Below, piece after piece: positions 29,160 to 39,474 of a DNA stretch of 64,000 nucleotides. Under the pieces are notes generated by a model. The model made no database searches. It was not told the DNA's origin and was given only the letters and a program-made list of their open reading frames with translations. How positions within the stretch are numbered: position 1 is the first letter of the stretch; every line of letters starts with the position of its first letter. The DNA comes from Chitinophagales bacterium (lineage in GTDB: Bacteria; Bacteroidota; Bacteroidia; Chitinophagales; Saprospiraceae): the NCBI GenBank assembly GCA_017303475.1, contig JAFLBO010000009.1:141327-205326 (forward strand), written 5' to 3'. The position numbers and the translations under genes are program-made.

Positions 29160-30272
29160 ATGTCCAAAAATATCGTAATCTGCTGTGATGGAACCGATAA
29201 CATGCTTACCGTAGGTAAAAATACCAACGTTATTCACCTGTACAGCTGCCTGGTGCAGGACCAAAATCAGGTGGCCTACTACAACCCGGGAGTAGGTACC
29301 ATTGCTCCAGACAATTATAGAAATAAAATCAACAGAGCCTGGTATAAAGTCAAAGACCTCGCAACGGCTACCAGCCTGGAGGAAAATGTGCTCGATGCCT
29401 ATCGTTTTCTCATGAACGAATACGAGGAAGAGGCCAATGTTTACCTGTTCGGATTCAGCCGGGGCGCTTATACCATCAGGATGTTGAGCGGATTGATTGA
29501 GATGTTTGGTTTGTTACAAAAAGGGAACGACCGCCACCTCAGGCACGTTATGAAGGCCTATAGCCAGAGCAGCGAGAAATTTGAAACCGCAAACAAATTT
29601 AAAAAACGCTTTTCCAGAGCTGTCAATATCCGTTTCATGGGTATCTGGGATACTGTTATTTCCGTTGGCGGCCCAATAAAATACTACCTGCCGTTTCCGT
29701 TCTCCGACAAGCTTTCTATCGTCAAAACCCTGCGCCATGCCGTAGGTATTGATGAGCGACGAAAACATTACCGCTTTGCGCCCATCAAGGATATTGCCGG
29801 CGATAGAAAGGAGGTCTTTTTTGCAGGAGTACACTCCGATATTGGGGGTTCGTATCCGGAGGAAGAAAGCGGTTTGTCAAAAATTGCTCTTGAATGGATG
29901 CTGGGCGAGGCATCGCAAGCTGGTTTAAGGCTAAACCGGGCCAGGGTTGACAGGTATTTGTATGGCAAGGATCGCGATGATTATACCGCGCCCAATCATC
30001 AACAAGCCATCCACAATTCACTCAGCCTATTATTTATCATTTCTGATTTTATACCCAGACTGAGGTTTAAAGAAAATAGCTGGCCTTTTGATTTAAAAAT
30101 AGATTTTGCTTTATGGCCAAAGCGTAAAATAAGTCCTAATGCCCTGGTGCACAGCAGTGTATTTGATAAAATAAAAGATACGAGCACAAAGCCTTTGTAT
30201 AAACCCGCCAATATGGATTTGAATGCCGGGTATGTCATGGTAAAGAACCAGGATATTGTGTATTGGCCCTGA
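29160..30272 (+). CDS. DUF2235 alpha/beta-hydrolase
   Basis: 370 residues. NIVICCDGTDN at residues 4-14 is the conserved DUF2235 start. GFSRGAYTIR holds the nucleophile Ser100 in GxSxG form. WDTV near 163 and the catalytic His in HSDIGGSY near 225 complete the family pattern. DUF2235 includes type VI secretion phospholipase effectors (Tle1), but stand-alone cytoplasmic homologues without T6SS genes, as here, are common and uncharacterised. No signal peptide. Downstream lies the palindromic repeat at 30404. Confidence 0.88.
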   Translation: MSKNIVICCDGTDNMLTVGKNTNVIHLYSCLVQDQNQVAYYNPGVGTIAPDNYRNKINRAWYKVKDLATATSLEENVLDAYRFLMNEYEEEANVYLFGFSRGAYTIRMLSGLIEMFGLLQKGNDRHLRHVMKAYSQSSEKFETANKFKKRFSRAVNIRFMGIWDTVISVGGPIKYYLPFPFSDKLSIVKTLRHAVGIDERRKHYRFAPIKDIAGDRKEVFFAGVHSDIGGSYPEEESGLSKIALEWMLGEASQAGLRLNRARVDRYLYGKDRDDYTAPNHQQAIHNSLSLLFIISDFIPRLRFKENSWPFDLKIDFALWPKRKISPNALVHSSVFDKIKDTSTKPLYKPANMDLNAGYVMVKNQDIVYWP

Positions 30273-30403
30273 GGAGCTCCATCGTGTGTGTGCATCTGTA
30301 CAACTGGATATTTTGGTTTCAGACCTATAAGGTTTACGAAAACCTACGGTATGTACACAAGTTAAATGGAGAATCAATTTCTGAGGTTAGTCCCCACTTA
30401 TCT

Positions 30404-30592
30404 CATCTAACATCTTGTAACCCGCTGTTTTAACGGCGGGCAAAAGCCGACCCACCCATCACATCTAGCATCTTTACAAAACATCACATCTTCAAGAGGT
30501 TATGGATGCTGATGCTCTGCAAAGATGCTAGATGTGAATAGTGGGGTATCCATGGCCACTCGTTGAAATGAGTGGTTACAAGATGTTAGATG
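30404..30592. repeat. Family C nested palindromic repeat (fullest copy)
   Basis: The outer arms CATCTAACATCTTGTAACC (30404-30422) and GGTTACAAGATGTTAGATG (30574-30592) are perfectly inverted. Inner arms at 30459-30475 and 30521-30537 (17 bp perfect) and a small hairpin CCCGCTGTTTTAACGGCGGG (30421-30440) sit inside. It occupies most of the 345-nt gap 30273-30617 and can fold as a cruciform or multi-hairpin RNA. No coding frame inside. Confidence 0.8.
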
Positions 30593-30597
30593 TATTA

Positions 30598-30611
30598 CCA
30601 ACATGCTCTTA
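30598..30611 (-). repeat. Family E end-like repeat (short)
   Basis: CCAACATGCTCTTA abuts the family C palindrome and matches the outermost bases of the right end of the element at 26251. It also lies just after the stop of the glycosylase gene. Confidence 0.4.
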
Positions 30612-30617
30612 TGTTAC

Positions 30618-31220
30618 CTAAACAATAGACTTCCTATATTTATACGCCAACAAGTATAGTACTGCTATAGATTTTTGATGGCCCCACTTTTCAGCCACCT
30701 CAAGCATTTGAGCTTTTAGTTTTACCTTAGGATCAAGATCATACAGAGAAACCATGATTTGTTTCAGGTGAAAATCGTCGGCGGGAAAAACATTATCGCG
30801 CTTTAAGGTATACATCAAGATCATATCTATAGTCCATTTGCCTATACCTTTTATCGAAGCCAGTTCACTGGCCACTTCTTCATCTGTTAACTGATTGAAA
30901 TCCAGGGTATTGTGCTGCCAGTACGTTATAAATTGTAACATGGTTTCATACTTGCCTGTGGCTAATTTAATTTGAGATAAAGCATGCTTTTCAAGCAGAT
31001 GAAAGTTTTCAGGGGTAAGGTGTGTTATCCCGGCTCTTTCCAATGCCTTTGCAAAGATCTTTTTAGTGCTTCGGTAATGAATTTGTTGCTCTATAATGCA
31101 ACTCATCAGATCGTGAAATACATCTCCCGTTGAGTCAACTACAGGTTTAGGCACTTGAAGCATGACCTTTTCGAGAATGGGGTCTACTGTATCAGGCTTG
31201 TTCTCGTTTACTGTTGTCAT
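30618..31220 (-). CDS. DNA-3-methyladenine glycosylase II family (AlkA-like HhH-GPD)
   Basis: 200 residues, single HhH-GPD domain. The helix-hairpin-helix LASIKGIGKWTIDMILMY precedes FPADDFHLKQIM, where Asp148 or Asp149 is the catalytic aspartate of the superfamily. It lacks the N-terminal domain of E. coli AlkA, like many short bacterial homologues. It removes alkylated purines by base excision; the exact substrate is not decidable. The promoter-like box at 31243 precedes it. Confidence 0.88.
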   Translation of the reverse strand: MTTVNENKPDTVDPILEKVMLQVPKPVVDSTGDVFHDLMSCIIEQQIHYRSTKKIFAKALERAGITHLTPENFHLLEKHALSQIKLATGKYETMLQFITYWQHNTLDFNQLTDEEVASELASIKGIGKWTIDMILMYTLKRDNVFPADDFHLKQIMVSLYDLDPKVKLKAQMLEVAEKWGHQKSIAVLYLLAYKYRKSIV

Positions 31221-31242
31221 TTATCACGCGGTAATTACCCGG

Positions 31243-31250
31243 CAAAAGTA
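31243..31250 (-). promoter_or_regulatory. -7 element for the glycosylase gene
   Basis: TACTTTTG on the minus strand matches TAnnTTTG, 22 nt before the ATG. TTC lies 19 nt further upstream in place of TTG. Confidence 0.45.
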
Positions 31251-31294
31251 TAGGAAAACCCACTGATCAGAAATAGCCCATCCAGCTTCCTGAC

Positions 31295-31325
31295 TTGCGC
31301 TTTTGAAGCCTTGCACATACCTTTG
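31295..31325 (+). promoter_or_regulatory. Bacteroidota-type promoter of the 31353 gene
   Basis: TTG at 31295-31297, 20 nt spacer, then TACCTTTG at 31318-31325 fit the -33/-7 pattern. The ATG follows 27 nt downstream. Confidence 0.6.
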
Positions 31326-31352
31326 TTGGGCAGGTACTCAAATACCCGTTTT

Positions 31353-34300
31353 ATGAAACACACTAACTACTGCACGCTGCTGCTATTGCTTTGCAGCTTA
31401 TCCAACCTTCATGCGCAATGGCTGGCATCGCCGGCGCCTGCCGCGAATAAAGAACTGTTCAAGGCCTCTTTCGTGAATGCCCAGGTGGGCTATACCATGA
31501 GCAGCGATCATATTTACAAAACCACCAACGGCGGCCAAACCTGGACGGAAAAGTACTATCCCGGCCAAATCTCAGGCTCTGAAGTATACTTCTTCAATGA
31601 AATTCATTTCGTTACAGAACAGATCGGCTTTGTGGTAGGATGGGATTTTTTAAACGCCGATTACCTGATTCTGCGCACCGATAACGGCGGCAATGGCTGG
31701 ACGCCCTACACCTACGAACAAGGATTTAGCATCGGCGAATGCAACGACCTGGATTTCCCCAACCCACTTACAGGTTATGTGGCCGGCGATCAGGGCCTGA
31801 TTTTCAAAACCACCAACGGCGGCTCAAGCTGGCAGGTAAGTTCTACCCCCGGCGGTTCTGATAACGAACTGGTTGCCATCGATTTTGTAAACGATCAAAC
31901 CGGTTTTGTCCTCTCTTTGTCAAACCAAAAATTGTTCAAAACCACCAATGGCGCGGCTTCCTGGACCAGCATTTCCCTGCCCACAGCCTTCCGAAACCTG
32001 CAATTTTTTACCACTCAAACCGGCATAGCCGAGGCCCCCGACGGACTGTTTAAAACCACCGATGGCGGCCAAAACTGGGTGCGCGTGGGCGAGGTGTTTA
32101 CCAGTGGCTTAAACTTCGTTCAGTTCACAGACCCAAACACGGGCTTTGCCTGGATTTCCAATGGCCCCGTTAAAACCGTAGACGGCGGACTCACCTGGTA
32201 TCGACAGGCGTTCGACTTTGGCTTACCTCCCGGCGCAAATGCCGGGGTTTCCGACATAGCCGCCGTAGACGACCAAAATGCCTTTGCCTGCGGATATAAA
32301 AACGTCAATGGCAACCTGTCTGGCTTCATGGCCAAAACCGGCAATGGCGGCGGACTGGGCGTTTATTTTTCCCTATCCTCAGCACAACTCGCCTGTCCGG
32401 GCGACAGCGTAACGGCTACACCGGTTTTTCTGGGCAATCCGGGCGCTATAGACTGGTATCTAGATGACACCCTGAAATTCAGCGGCGCCGGGAACCCTAC
32501 CTTCAGTAATCTCGCCGCCGGCCCCCACACCATCCGGGTGGAAGCTTCCGTTTCGGGCAATGCGGTTTCCATGACACGCAACATGTCGGTCAATGCCGGT
32601 CCTGTTTATCCGGGCGTAACCTTTACGCTGGATGCTCAACCCTGCCTGGGTACACAGGCCAAAATCAACACCAACTGGAATACTGCCAACGGCAAAATTG
32701 TTATTTACAACGGCAATTCGTTTATAGACACGGCTATCATCCTCTCCGGCCAGCCCAAATATTTTTTACTTCCGGAGGTAACGGCGCCTACCGTATTCAC
32801 CATCAAATCGGTGTACACGGCTTGCGGCCTGGATATTGTGCAAGCCAGCGTGGAAGTAATCCCCAAGGCCCTGCCCAACACTGATCTGGCCATTGTACCG
32901 CCTCAACCAGTATATTGCGAACCGCAAAATGGCGTGACGATCATTACCCTGCCCATTACGGAACAGCAGGTGAGTTACAGACTGTTTCACGACGGCCTGG
33001 AAGTGGGCGTAAAGCAGGGCACCGGAGGCCCCGTCACATTTAATTCCAGTAAAGCTTTTGCCCAGACCACCTATTTTTGGGTAAGAGCCGCCAGTTTAAG
33101 CACCGGATGCGTGGCATATTTGAATGATACCCTCGTTGTTCCGGTAGACATCACCGATGCGCGTTTCGCCACCACCGGGCTAAATCTTCCCCTGGGTACG
33201 CCGGTGCAAATTTCCTTTGAAGGAACACCTGCGGCGAGTTATGCGTGGGATTTCGGGCAAAATGCCAATCCCGCAACCAGCACAGCTGAACAACCTGGAA
33301 CCATCGTGTACAATGGGGCGGTGAATACGGTAATTAAACTGGTCACTACCGGCCCCTGGGGCTGCCAGGATTCTTTTACCCGCAACATAGCCTTGTTAGA
33401 CATGCCCGTTTTGAGCAAATACTGGGCTATGGAAATGAATGCCAGTGCCCAGAGCTACGGTGCAGGAAACTCCCTTTCTGTAGATGCTGCAGGCAATGTG
33501 ATTGTGAACGGCTATCTGAACGCCAACTTTAATACAGCCACCATTCCCTCCAGGGCAGGCGCCGGCTCGGTGGTAGACAACTGGTGTTCCCTGCTTAAGT
33601 ACAACCAATTTGGGGTTTTGCAGTGGCATGTACAGCAAGACGGAGAGTACATCAAGCTAAACAACCTCCAGTTTGATCCGCTTGGCAATGCGGTAGGGCT
33701 CTACGACCTGGATGTTTTTGGCTTTGATACTTACTATTATTTTGGTTCTACAGACGAGCGCCGCCATCGGGTTAAAAAGCTGGAAAAAATGGTAATTGCC
33801 AAGTGGGACCCTGCGGGGAAACTTATGTGGTTGTCGGAGGTGTTCAATTGCGAGATAAGTCAGTCAGCCCCCATTGATATGACTATAGATGAGTTGGGCA
33901 ATATTCATATTCTTGGCAAGTTGAGCAACTCCAGCAGTTGCGGCATCAACACCACCACTACTTTTTTGAATCCGGACAGTACCAAGATCAACCTGCCAAT
34001 TACCAATGCGGGATATTATCTGGCCAGGTTGTCGCCCGAAGGCTTTTTCCAGAGCATAAAGCCGCTGGTAGATGCAGCTGGCGTTCCTACGGTATATCCA
34101 CTTGCCATAGGCATTGATGCGGAGCATAATATTTACATAGGAGGTTCCAAACCAACCCTGCTGGCTAAGTACAGTCCTGCCGGAAACCTGCTTTGGAAAA
34201 TAGTGCCGGAAACGATCAATACCACCGACACCTATTCTGCCGAGCAAATAGCCACGGATGCATTGGGTAACACCTACATCAGCGGAAAATTCAATAAAAA

Positions 34301-35069
34301 CCTCAAAATTGGGGCGTTTCAAATCTTCAACACCTCCAGCGGCACAGGCGGGAGTCTGTTTGTGGCAAAAATTGATGCAAGCGGGCAGGCTTTATGGTTG
34401 AAGGCATCCACCGGAACCGGAACTTGTTTTCCCACCAGCATTGCGCTCCATGACAACAATCTGTATGTGGGTTCCACTTTTACCAGGCAGTTGTCGTACG
34501 GCAGTGTAACGCTGCAGATGTCGAACGATTTGGTTGGCAACAACGGAGCGGTTTGGTTTAACCTGGCCCCCCAGAGTGGAGATCCCAAAAGCTATCTGGC
34601 GTTAACAGAACAATATCCTTCGTTCAACACCCCCACGATATACCGGAATTACGGACATACGCTGGAAACGGATTCGGAGGGAAACCTTCACTTGACGGGC
34701 TCCAACGGCTACCGTGTCAATCTGGCCGATACCCTGCTGGAAGGCCGCACCTATATGTTTTTGGCCAAAATAGACGGTTTTTCGAGCCTGGTTGGCACTA
34801 CCGAGATTTTGCCCGGACAAAACTTCCAGGCGGCTGTATGGCCCAATCCAAGTGCCGGCTCAGCTTTGCTGATTATCCGGGCGGGCGAAGGCCGGCGTTT
34901 GTTGTGCCAGCTGACCGACGCGCAGGGGCGCAGCTCAACGATATTTAACGAATACGTGCCGGAGGGTCAAACGGAAGTGTTTCTGGCTCCACCACCGCCC
35001 GGTGTTTATTTCCTGAACATCCGGGATGAGCATGGGCAGGGCCAAACGCTGAAGTGGGTGGTGGAGTAG
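31353..35069 (+). CDS. Large T9SS-sorted protein with BNR/YCF48-like and SBBP-like repeats
   Basis: 1238 residues from ATG 31353. MKHTNYCTLLLLLCSLSNLHAQ is the signal peptide; an in-frame ATG at 31311 lies ahead of the promoter and is rejected. Residues 25-320 carry BNR/YCF48-type repeats (IYKTTNGGQTWTEKYY, LIFKTTNGGSSW, LFKTTDGGQNWV). The middle has Ig/PKD-like parts (SYAWDFGQNANPATS). Residues 690-1130 hold SBBP-type repeats (ATDALGNTYISGKF, LSVDAAGNVIVNGYLN). VWPNPSAGSALLIIRAG to QTLKWVVE is a type A sorting domain. A surface-exposed propeller protein, ligand unknown. Confidence 0.85.
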   Translation: MKHTNYCTLLLLLCSLSNLHAQWLASPAPAANKELFKASFVNAQVGYTMSSDHIYKTTNGGQTWTEKYYPGQISGSEVYFFNEIHFVTEQIGFVVGWDFLNADYLILRTDNGGNGWTPYTYEQGFSIGECNDLDFPNPLTGYVAGDQGLIFKTTNGGSSWQVSSTPGGSDNELVAIDFVNDQTGFVLSLSNQKLFKTTNGAASWTSISLPTAFRNLQFFTTQTGIAEAPDGLFKTTDGGQNWVRVGEVFTSGLNFVQFTDPNTGFAWISNGPVKTVDGGLTWYRQAFDFGLPPGANAGVSDIAAVDDQNAFACGYKNVNGNLSGFMAKTGNGGGLGVYFSLSSAQLACPGDSVTATPVFLGNPGAIDWYLDDTLKFSGAGNPTFSNLAAGPHTIRVEASVSGNAVSMTRNMSVNAGPVYPGVTFTLDAQPCLGTQAKINTNWNTANGKIVIYNGNSFIDTAIILSGQPKYFLLPEVTAPTVFTIKSVYTACGLDIVQASVEVIPKALPNTDLAIVPPQPVYCEPQNGVTIITLPITEQQVSYRLFHDGLEVGVKQGTGGPVTFNSSKAFAQTTYFWVRAASLSTGCVAYLNDTLVVPVDITDARFATTGLNLPLGTPVQISFEGTPAASYAWDFGQNANPATSTAEQPGTIVYNGAVNTVIKLVTTGPWGCQDSFTRNIALLDMPVLSKYWAMEMNASAQSYGAGNSLSVDAAGNVIVNGYLNANFNTATIPSRAGAGSVVDNWCSLLKYNQFGVLQWHVQQDGEYIKLNNLQFDPLGNAVGLYDLDVFGFDTYYYFGSTDERRHRVKKLEKMVIAKWDPAGKLMWLSEVFNCEISQSAPIDMTIDELGNIHILGKLSNSSSCGINTTTTFLNPDSTKINLPITNAGYYLARLSPEGFFQSIKPLVDAAGVPTVYPLAIGIDAEHNIYIGGSKPTLLAKYSPAGNLLWKIVPETINTTDTYSAEQIATDALGNTYISGKFNKNLKIGAFQIFNTSSGTGGSLFVAKIDASGQALWLKASTGTGTCFPTSIALHDNNLYVGSTFTRQLSYGSVTLQMSNDLVGNNGAVWFNLAPQSGDPKSYLALTEQYPSFNTPTIYRNYGHTLETDSEGNLHLTGSNGYRVNLADTLLEGRTYMFLAKIDGFSSLVGTTEILPGQNFQAAVWPNPSAGSALLIIRAGEGRRLLCQLTDAQGRSSTIFNEYVPEGQTEVFLAPPPPGVYFLNIRDEHGQGQTLKWVVE

Positions 35070-35081
35070 GGGCGGAAAACC

Positions 35082-38000
35082 TCAGCCTTCTCCATTGCGC
35101 CACTCCATCGGAGTCATGCCCATTTCCTGCTTGAAAACTTTGCCAAAATAACTCGAATCGCTAAAGCCACAGCTCGCTGCAATATGCGCTATCGGCTGAT
35201 CTGTGTTTTTTAATAATTCGCAGGCTTTTTGGGTGCGAATCAGGCGAATGAAATGATTGGGGGAATGGCCGGTAACCGCCGTTAGTTTGCGGTGTAGCTG
35301 CGACTGACTTAACAAGATTTTTTTGGACAGTTCCTCCACCCCAAAGTATTCGTCGCTTAGGTTGTTTTCTATCTCCTGCCGCACTTTTTTGACAAATTCA
35401 TTTTCTTTTACCGGAACCTCAACTGGCGGCGCGGCTATCTGTCCGTCTATTGTCTCAGACGATGACGGATAGTTAAAGCCGGCCATTTTAATATACGCTT
35501 TTTGCAATAATTTGCGCTGTTCCAATAGTTTTTTGATTCGCAGCAGCAATTCCTCCCGGTAAAAAGGTTTTTCCAGATAAGCATCAACGCCATGTTCAAT
35601 TCCTTCTAGTTTACTCTCAATATCGGCTTTGGCTGTGAGCATGATGATGGGTATATGACTGGTGCGTTCGTCTGCCCGCAAGAGGCGTGTCAAGGCATAG
35701 CCATCAACATAGGGCATCATCACGTCGGTGATGATCAGATCTGGCACCAGCTCGCAGGCAATATCATATCCTTCACGTCCGTCTTTGGCTACCGCCAGCC
35801 GATAGTCCGGAAGACAACCGGCAGTATAGGCCACTACATCGCTGTTGTCTTCAACGAGCAGGATAAGTTCGGATGTTGAAGAAGCAGTTCGCTGAATGAC
35901 AGCATTCGGCGCAGCAGGGGAATGTTTAGGCAGGGAAGAATGTTCATCCTCATAGATGACCTGTTTTGCGATGTTTTCAAGTGAACCAGCATTTTGCTGC
36001 ATGGGCAGGGTGACCGTAAATTCTGTCCCTACTTTAGCGCCAACGGGAGGACTTTTGACCTCTATGCTGCCGTTCATCAGTAAAATGAGTTCTTTGGTCA
36101 GCGCCAGTCCGATACCGGTGCCTTCAGCATGGCGGGAATGACTGTTGTCTGCCTGATAAAAACGGTCGAAAATATGGATTATATCGCTTTCCGGAATGCC
36201 TATGCCCGTATCCTTAACCTTTATAATCAACTGTTGCACAGCCGGATCGTTGGGGAGTGGCTGCGAAGAAATGCTGATATAAACATTGCCTTTCTCCAGA
36301 CTGAATTTTAGCGCATTGGAAATGAGGTTGGAGATAATCTGGCGCAATTTTTCTGCATCATAAACGGTGTAAAACGTATCCAGTGATGACAGATAATGCA
36401 ATTGCTTGCCCTGGCTTTCGGCCATCGAATTAAAGGACTCTACGATGTAGCGTACAAAGAGTATAACGTCGCCCTGTATGAGGTTTAATTCCATTTTTCC
36501 GGCTTCAACCTTTGAAAGATCAAGCAATTCATTGACGAGATTCAGCAGGTTTTTGCCATTGCGAATAATCATATCCAGCGCGCTCTCATAGTATGTCTGC
36601 GGTGCGTTTTTGGCCTGCTGTGCCATACCCAGGATGATGGTGAGTGGCGTACGAAATTCATGCGTAATGTTGGTATAAAGGCGTGTTCTGGCAGTGTCCA
36701 GTTCTTTGATACGTTTGGCTTCGTTCTGTTCAAAAAGCAGCTGTGTTTCTATCTTGTTTTGTTTTAATCTATACATAAAAACCGCACGGATTACGCCTGC
36801 CGCAACCAATACATACACCATAAGGGCCCACCAGCTTCGCCACCATGGCGGCATGATGGTAATACGCAGGGTAGCTGTTTTATCGCTCCAAATACCCAGA
36901 CTATTGCTGCCCTGTACCTTAAAAGTATACGTGCCGGAGGGCAAATGGGAGTAGCTCACGCTGCGCCTGTGTCCACTCTCCACCCAGTCTTTGTCGATGC
37001 CGACCATTTGATACCGGTATTTATTCTGGTCAGATGCCCTGAAGTCTAAGGAAGAAAATTCAAGGGTAAATATATTCTGCGTGTGATCGAGGGATATAGA
37101 CTGCGTATATGGAATAGACTGATTGAGGATGCCAAAAGCGTCGTTTGGGGCAACTTCCTTGTTTCCCACCAATAGTTTTGTGATAAAGATATTCGGACTG
37201 AAGGTGTCTACCAGGATTTCTTTCGGATCAAATATATTCAATCCGTTGATGCCTCCAAAAGCCAGTCGGCCATCGGCCAGTTTGGTGTAGGCGCCTGTGT
37301 TGAACTCACTGGATTGTAAGCCGGAAGCTTCTGTAAAATGCCTGAATTCCCACACATTTTTTTCCCTGTTTTTATCCGCTAGCAAACAGAAAATACCATT
37401 ATTGGTGCTGCCCCAGATATGGTTGTTTTCATCATTCAGGATGCCATATACTACGTTGTTGCACAAGCCCTCTTTTGTTGTAATGTGTGTAAATTGGGAG
37501 GTCGTTTTATTAAATTGGTTAAGCCCTCCCCCTTTTGTGGCTATCCACAATATATTCTTGTCGAGCGGATCATCCAAAAAGCAGGATACGTGGTCAAAAC
37601 TCAAAGAGTTTTTATCCTTTGGATTGCTTCTGTACCAGGTTATATGGGGTTGTGCATCACGACTTGCGTCATAAATAACTTTTACAAAACCTTCTGCTGT
37701 TCCTATCCAGATCACGCCCTTTTCATCTTCGTAAAAGGCCGTCATTCCGGCATTTTGCAACATCGGGTTTGAGGTATCGGTGTTGATCGTAAAACTTTTC
37801 GATGTTCCCGATGCCGGATCCAAAACCATAAAATCTCCATTTATGCCACATACCCAAATATGTCCCTGCCGGTCTTCTACAATGGGTTCCAATTGTTCAT
37901 ATTGGATATTTAAATTAGCGGCATATTGTTTACTTGTTTTGGTTATTGGGTTGTAGTTTTCAATAAGGTCTAAATTATGTACAAAAGGTCTTAATTCTTT

Positions 38001-39233
38001 TCTATGCAATATCCAGATTGTTTGATCCCGGGCTACCATGAAATCCTGCTTTTTGAACAGACTGCGATCAAAATCCGTCGTGATTTCCTCTCCTTTTTTA
38101 TTCATTTTTTTAACCTCACCCCAACTTCTTATGTACATGTCCCCATTTTGAAAAGGTATGATTTTTCGAATACTCAATCCATTTGCATAATGATTAAATT
38201 TTTCTGATTCAAAGGTATACTTACGAAGTCCATAGCCATTGGTGCCAAGCCATAGCAGCCCGGAGCGGTCTTTCCGCATCTTGACCGGCGTGACTCCTTT
38301 TTCTTCAAAAATCCTGCTTTTTACAGGGTCAAGCGGATTGTTTTTACTCCACTCAGCAATATTGTACACCTGCAACAATTCCAGATTGCGTACTCCCACC
38401 CACAATTTTCCATTGTCTTCCTTGAGAAAAGCAGTGCCATGCTCCTCATGAATAGGGCTTGTAAAAATCGGGAAATTGTCAGTGCCTTCCCACAGGCTAA
38501 AGGGTTGACCATTGGATAGCAGGCTGCCATCTTCGTATAAAAGCACCTGACTAAAATCTGCTTGCGCTCTTTTGTACTCAAGGGTCATATTATCTGGCGA
38601 AAACGCATACAAATTTGAACCATGAATCACCCAGGTACGGCCTTTTTTGTCTACATACATCAACTTCACCTCCTCCGGCCCGGGCAGGTTTACTTTTTGG
38701 ACAAGCACAGGTTCGTCTGTTTCAAAAAAGTTGTCCGGAAGCGTAATGACATTGATTTTTCTTTCCTGGGCATACACCAAAAACCGGCCATCCGGCAGTT
38801 CTACAACAGGACTTGCGATTTTATTCCCGGATAGGCTGTTGGCATCTTTAGTGTCGTGGGTAATGTGCTTGAAAGCATCTTTTGCCTTGTTATAAATGCT
38901 GATACCATTATTGTCGGTGGAGATCCAAAGTCTGCCTTTACTGTCTTCAAAGATGTGGTTTATGGCATTGCTGCCGATGGAGCTGGGGTCGTAACTATCA
39001 TGGGTGTAGACCTTAAACTGGTACCCATCGTAACGGTTGAGACCGTCTTTGGTAGCAAACCACATAAACCCGTCCCTGTCCTGCAATATGTCGTTGACAA
39101 AACCTTGCGACAGCCCCTCAGTGGCGGTTAGTCGCTGGTAAACATACTGTCCATACATCTGCCCAAAGGATGCCAGGCTTACCACACAAACAGTAAGCGC
39201 CTGGCGCCATGATTTCCGTTGGAAAATATTCAT
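35082..39233 (-). CDS. Hybrid two-component system (propeller sensor, histidine kinase, receiver, AraC output)
   Basis: 1383 residues, full domain set in one chain. After the signal segment (1-28), periplasmic reg_prop propeller repeats run to about 690 (DRDGFMWFATKDGLNRYDG). A Y_Y_Y domain follows (about 710-785), then a membrane helix near 800-815. HisKA has His858 in HEFRTPLTIILG, HATPase_c has DTGIGIPESDIIHIF, and the receiver has Asp1170 in IITDVMMPYVDG. The C-terminal AraC HTH is near 1290-1380 (CGFSDSSYFGKVFKQEMG). Such sensors usually detect oligosaccharides or other periplasmic ligands and control neighbouring genes. The divergent secreted genes from 39475 are the likely targets, although no SusC/SusD pair is present. 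Confidence 0.93.
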   Translation of the reverse strand: MNIFQRKSWRQALTVCVVSLASFGQMYGQYVYQRLTATEGLSQGFVNDILQDRDGFMWFATKDGLNRYDGYQFKVYTHDSYDPSSIGSNAINHIFEDSKGRLWISTDNNGISIYNKAKDAFKHITHDTKDANSLSGNKIASPVVELPDGRFLVYAQERKINVITLPDNFFETDEPVLVQKVNLPGPEEVKLMYVDKKGRTWVIHGSNLYAFSPDNMTLEYKRAQADFSQVLLYEDGSLLSNGQPFSLWEGTDNFPIFTSPIHEEHGTAFLKEDNGKLWVGVRNLELLQVYNIAEWSKNNPLDPVKSRIFEEKGVTPVKMRKDRSGLLWLGTNGYGLRKYTFESEKFNHYANGLSIRKIIPFQNGDMYIRSWGEVKKMNKKGEEITTDFDRSLFKKQDFMVARDQTIWILHRKELRPFVHNLDLIENYNPITKTSKQYAANLNIQYEQLEPIVEDRQGHIWVCGINGDFMVLDPASGTSKSFTINTDTSNPMLQNAGMTAFYEDEKGVIWIGTAEGFVKVIYDASRDAQPHITWYRSNPKDKNSLSFDHVSCFLDDPLDKNILWIATKGGGLNQFNKTTSQFTHITTKEGLCNNVVYGILNDENNHIWGSTNNGIFCLLADKNREKNVWEFRHFTEASGLQSSEFNTGAYTKLADGRLAFGGINGLNIFDPKEILVDTFSPNIFITKLLVGNKEVAPNDAFGILNQSIPYTQSISLDHTQNIFTLEFSSLDFRASDQNKYRYQMVGIDKDWVESGHRRSVSYSHLPSGTYTFKVQGSNSLGIWSDKTATLRITIMPPWWRSWWALMVYVLVAAGVIRAVFMYRLKQNKIETQLLFEQNEAKRIKELDTARTRLYTNITHEFRTPLTIILGMAQQAKNAPQTYYESALDMIIRNGKNLLNLVNELLDLSKVEAGKMELNLIQGDVILFVRYIVESFNSMAESQGKQLHYLSSLDTFYTVYDAEKLRQIISNLISNALKFSLEKGNVYISISSQPLPNDPAVQQLIIKVKDTGIGIPESDIIHIFDRFYQADNSHSRHAEGTGIGLALTKELILLMNGSIEVKSPPVGAKVGTEFTVTLPMQQNAGSLENIAKQVIYEDEHSSLPKHSPAAPNAVIQRTASSTSELILLVEDNSDVVAYTAGCLPDYRLAVAKDGREGYDIACELVPDLIITDVMMPYVDGYALTRLLRADERTSHIPIIMLTAKADIESKLEGIEHGVDAYLEKPFYREELLLRIKKLLEQRKLLQKAYIKMAGFNYPSSSETIDGQIAAPPVEVPVKENEFVKKVRQEIENNLSDEYFGVEELSKKILLSQSQLHRKLTAVTGHSPNHFIRLIRTQKACELLKNTDQPIAHIAASCGFSDSSYFGKVFKQEMGMTPMEWRNGEG

Positions 39234-39474
39234 TTAGTAAATGTATGGCCAGATCAATTGAGGCCAAACTCAATGGGCCATTTTTTTCCTGACAAGGGTC
39301 AAAATGCGGGATTTTTACTACTGATGACGGTTTTTTACTACTCAAATTCTGAAAAATCATAAAACTGGATGGATTTCTACTGCACTCGCGGAACCCCGGG
39401 CCCAGAACTTTGTGGTGTCAAATGGATGGAAAAATTCCTGTCAACAACACATCCGAAAACTTAAATTAAACATC

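Noticed and set aside
29160..30272. DUF2235 protein as a type VI secretion lipase effector
   Set aside because: No VgrG, PAAR, Hcp or immunity gene nearby and no export signal, so only the family is called.
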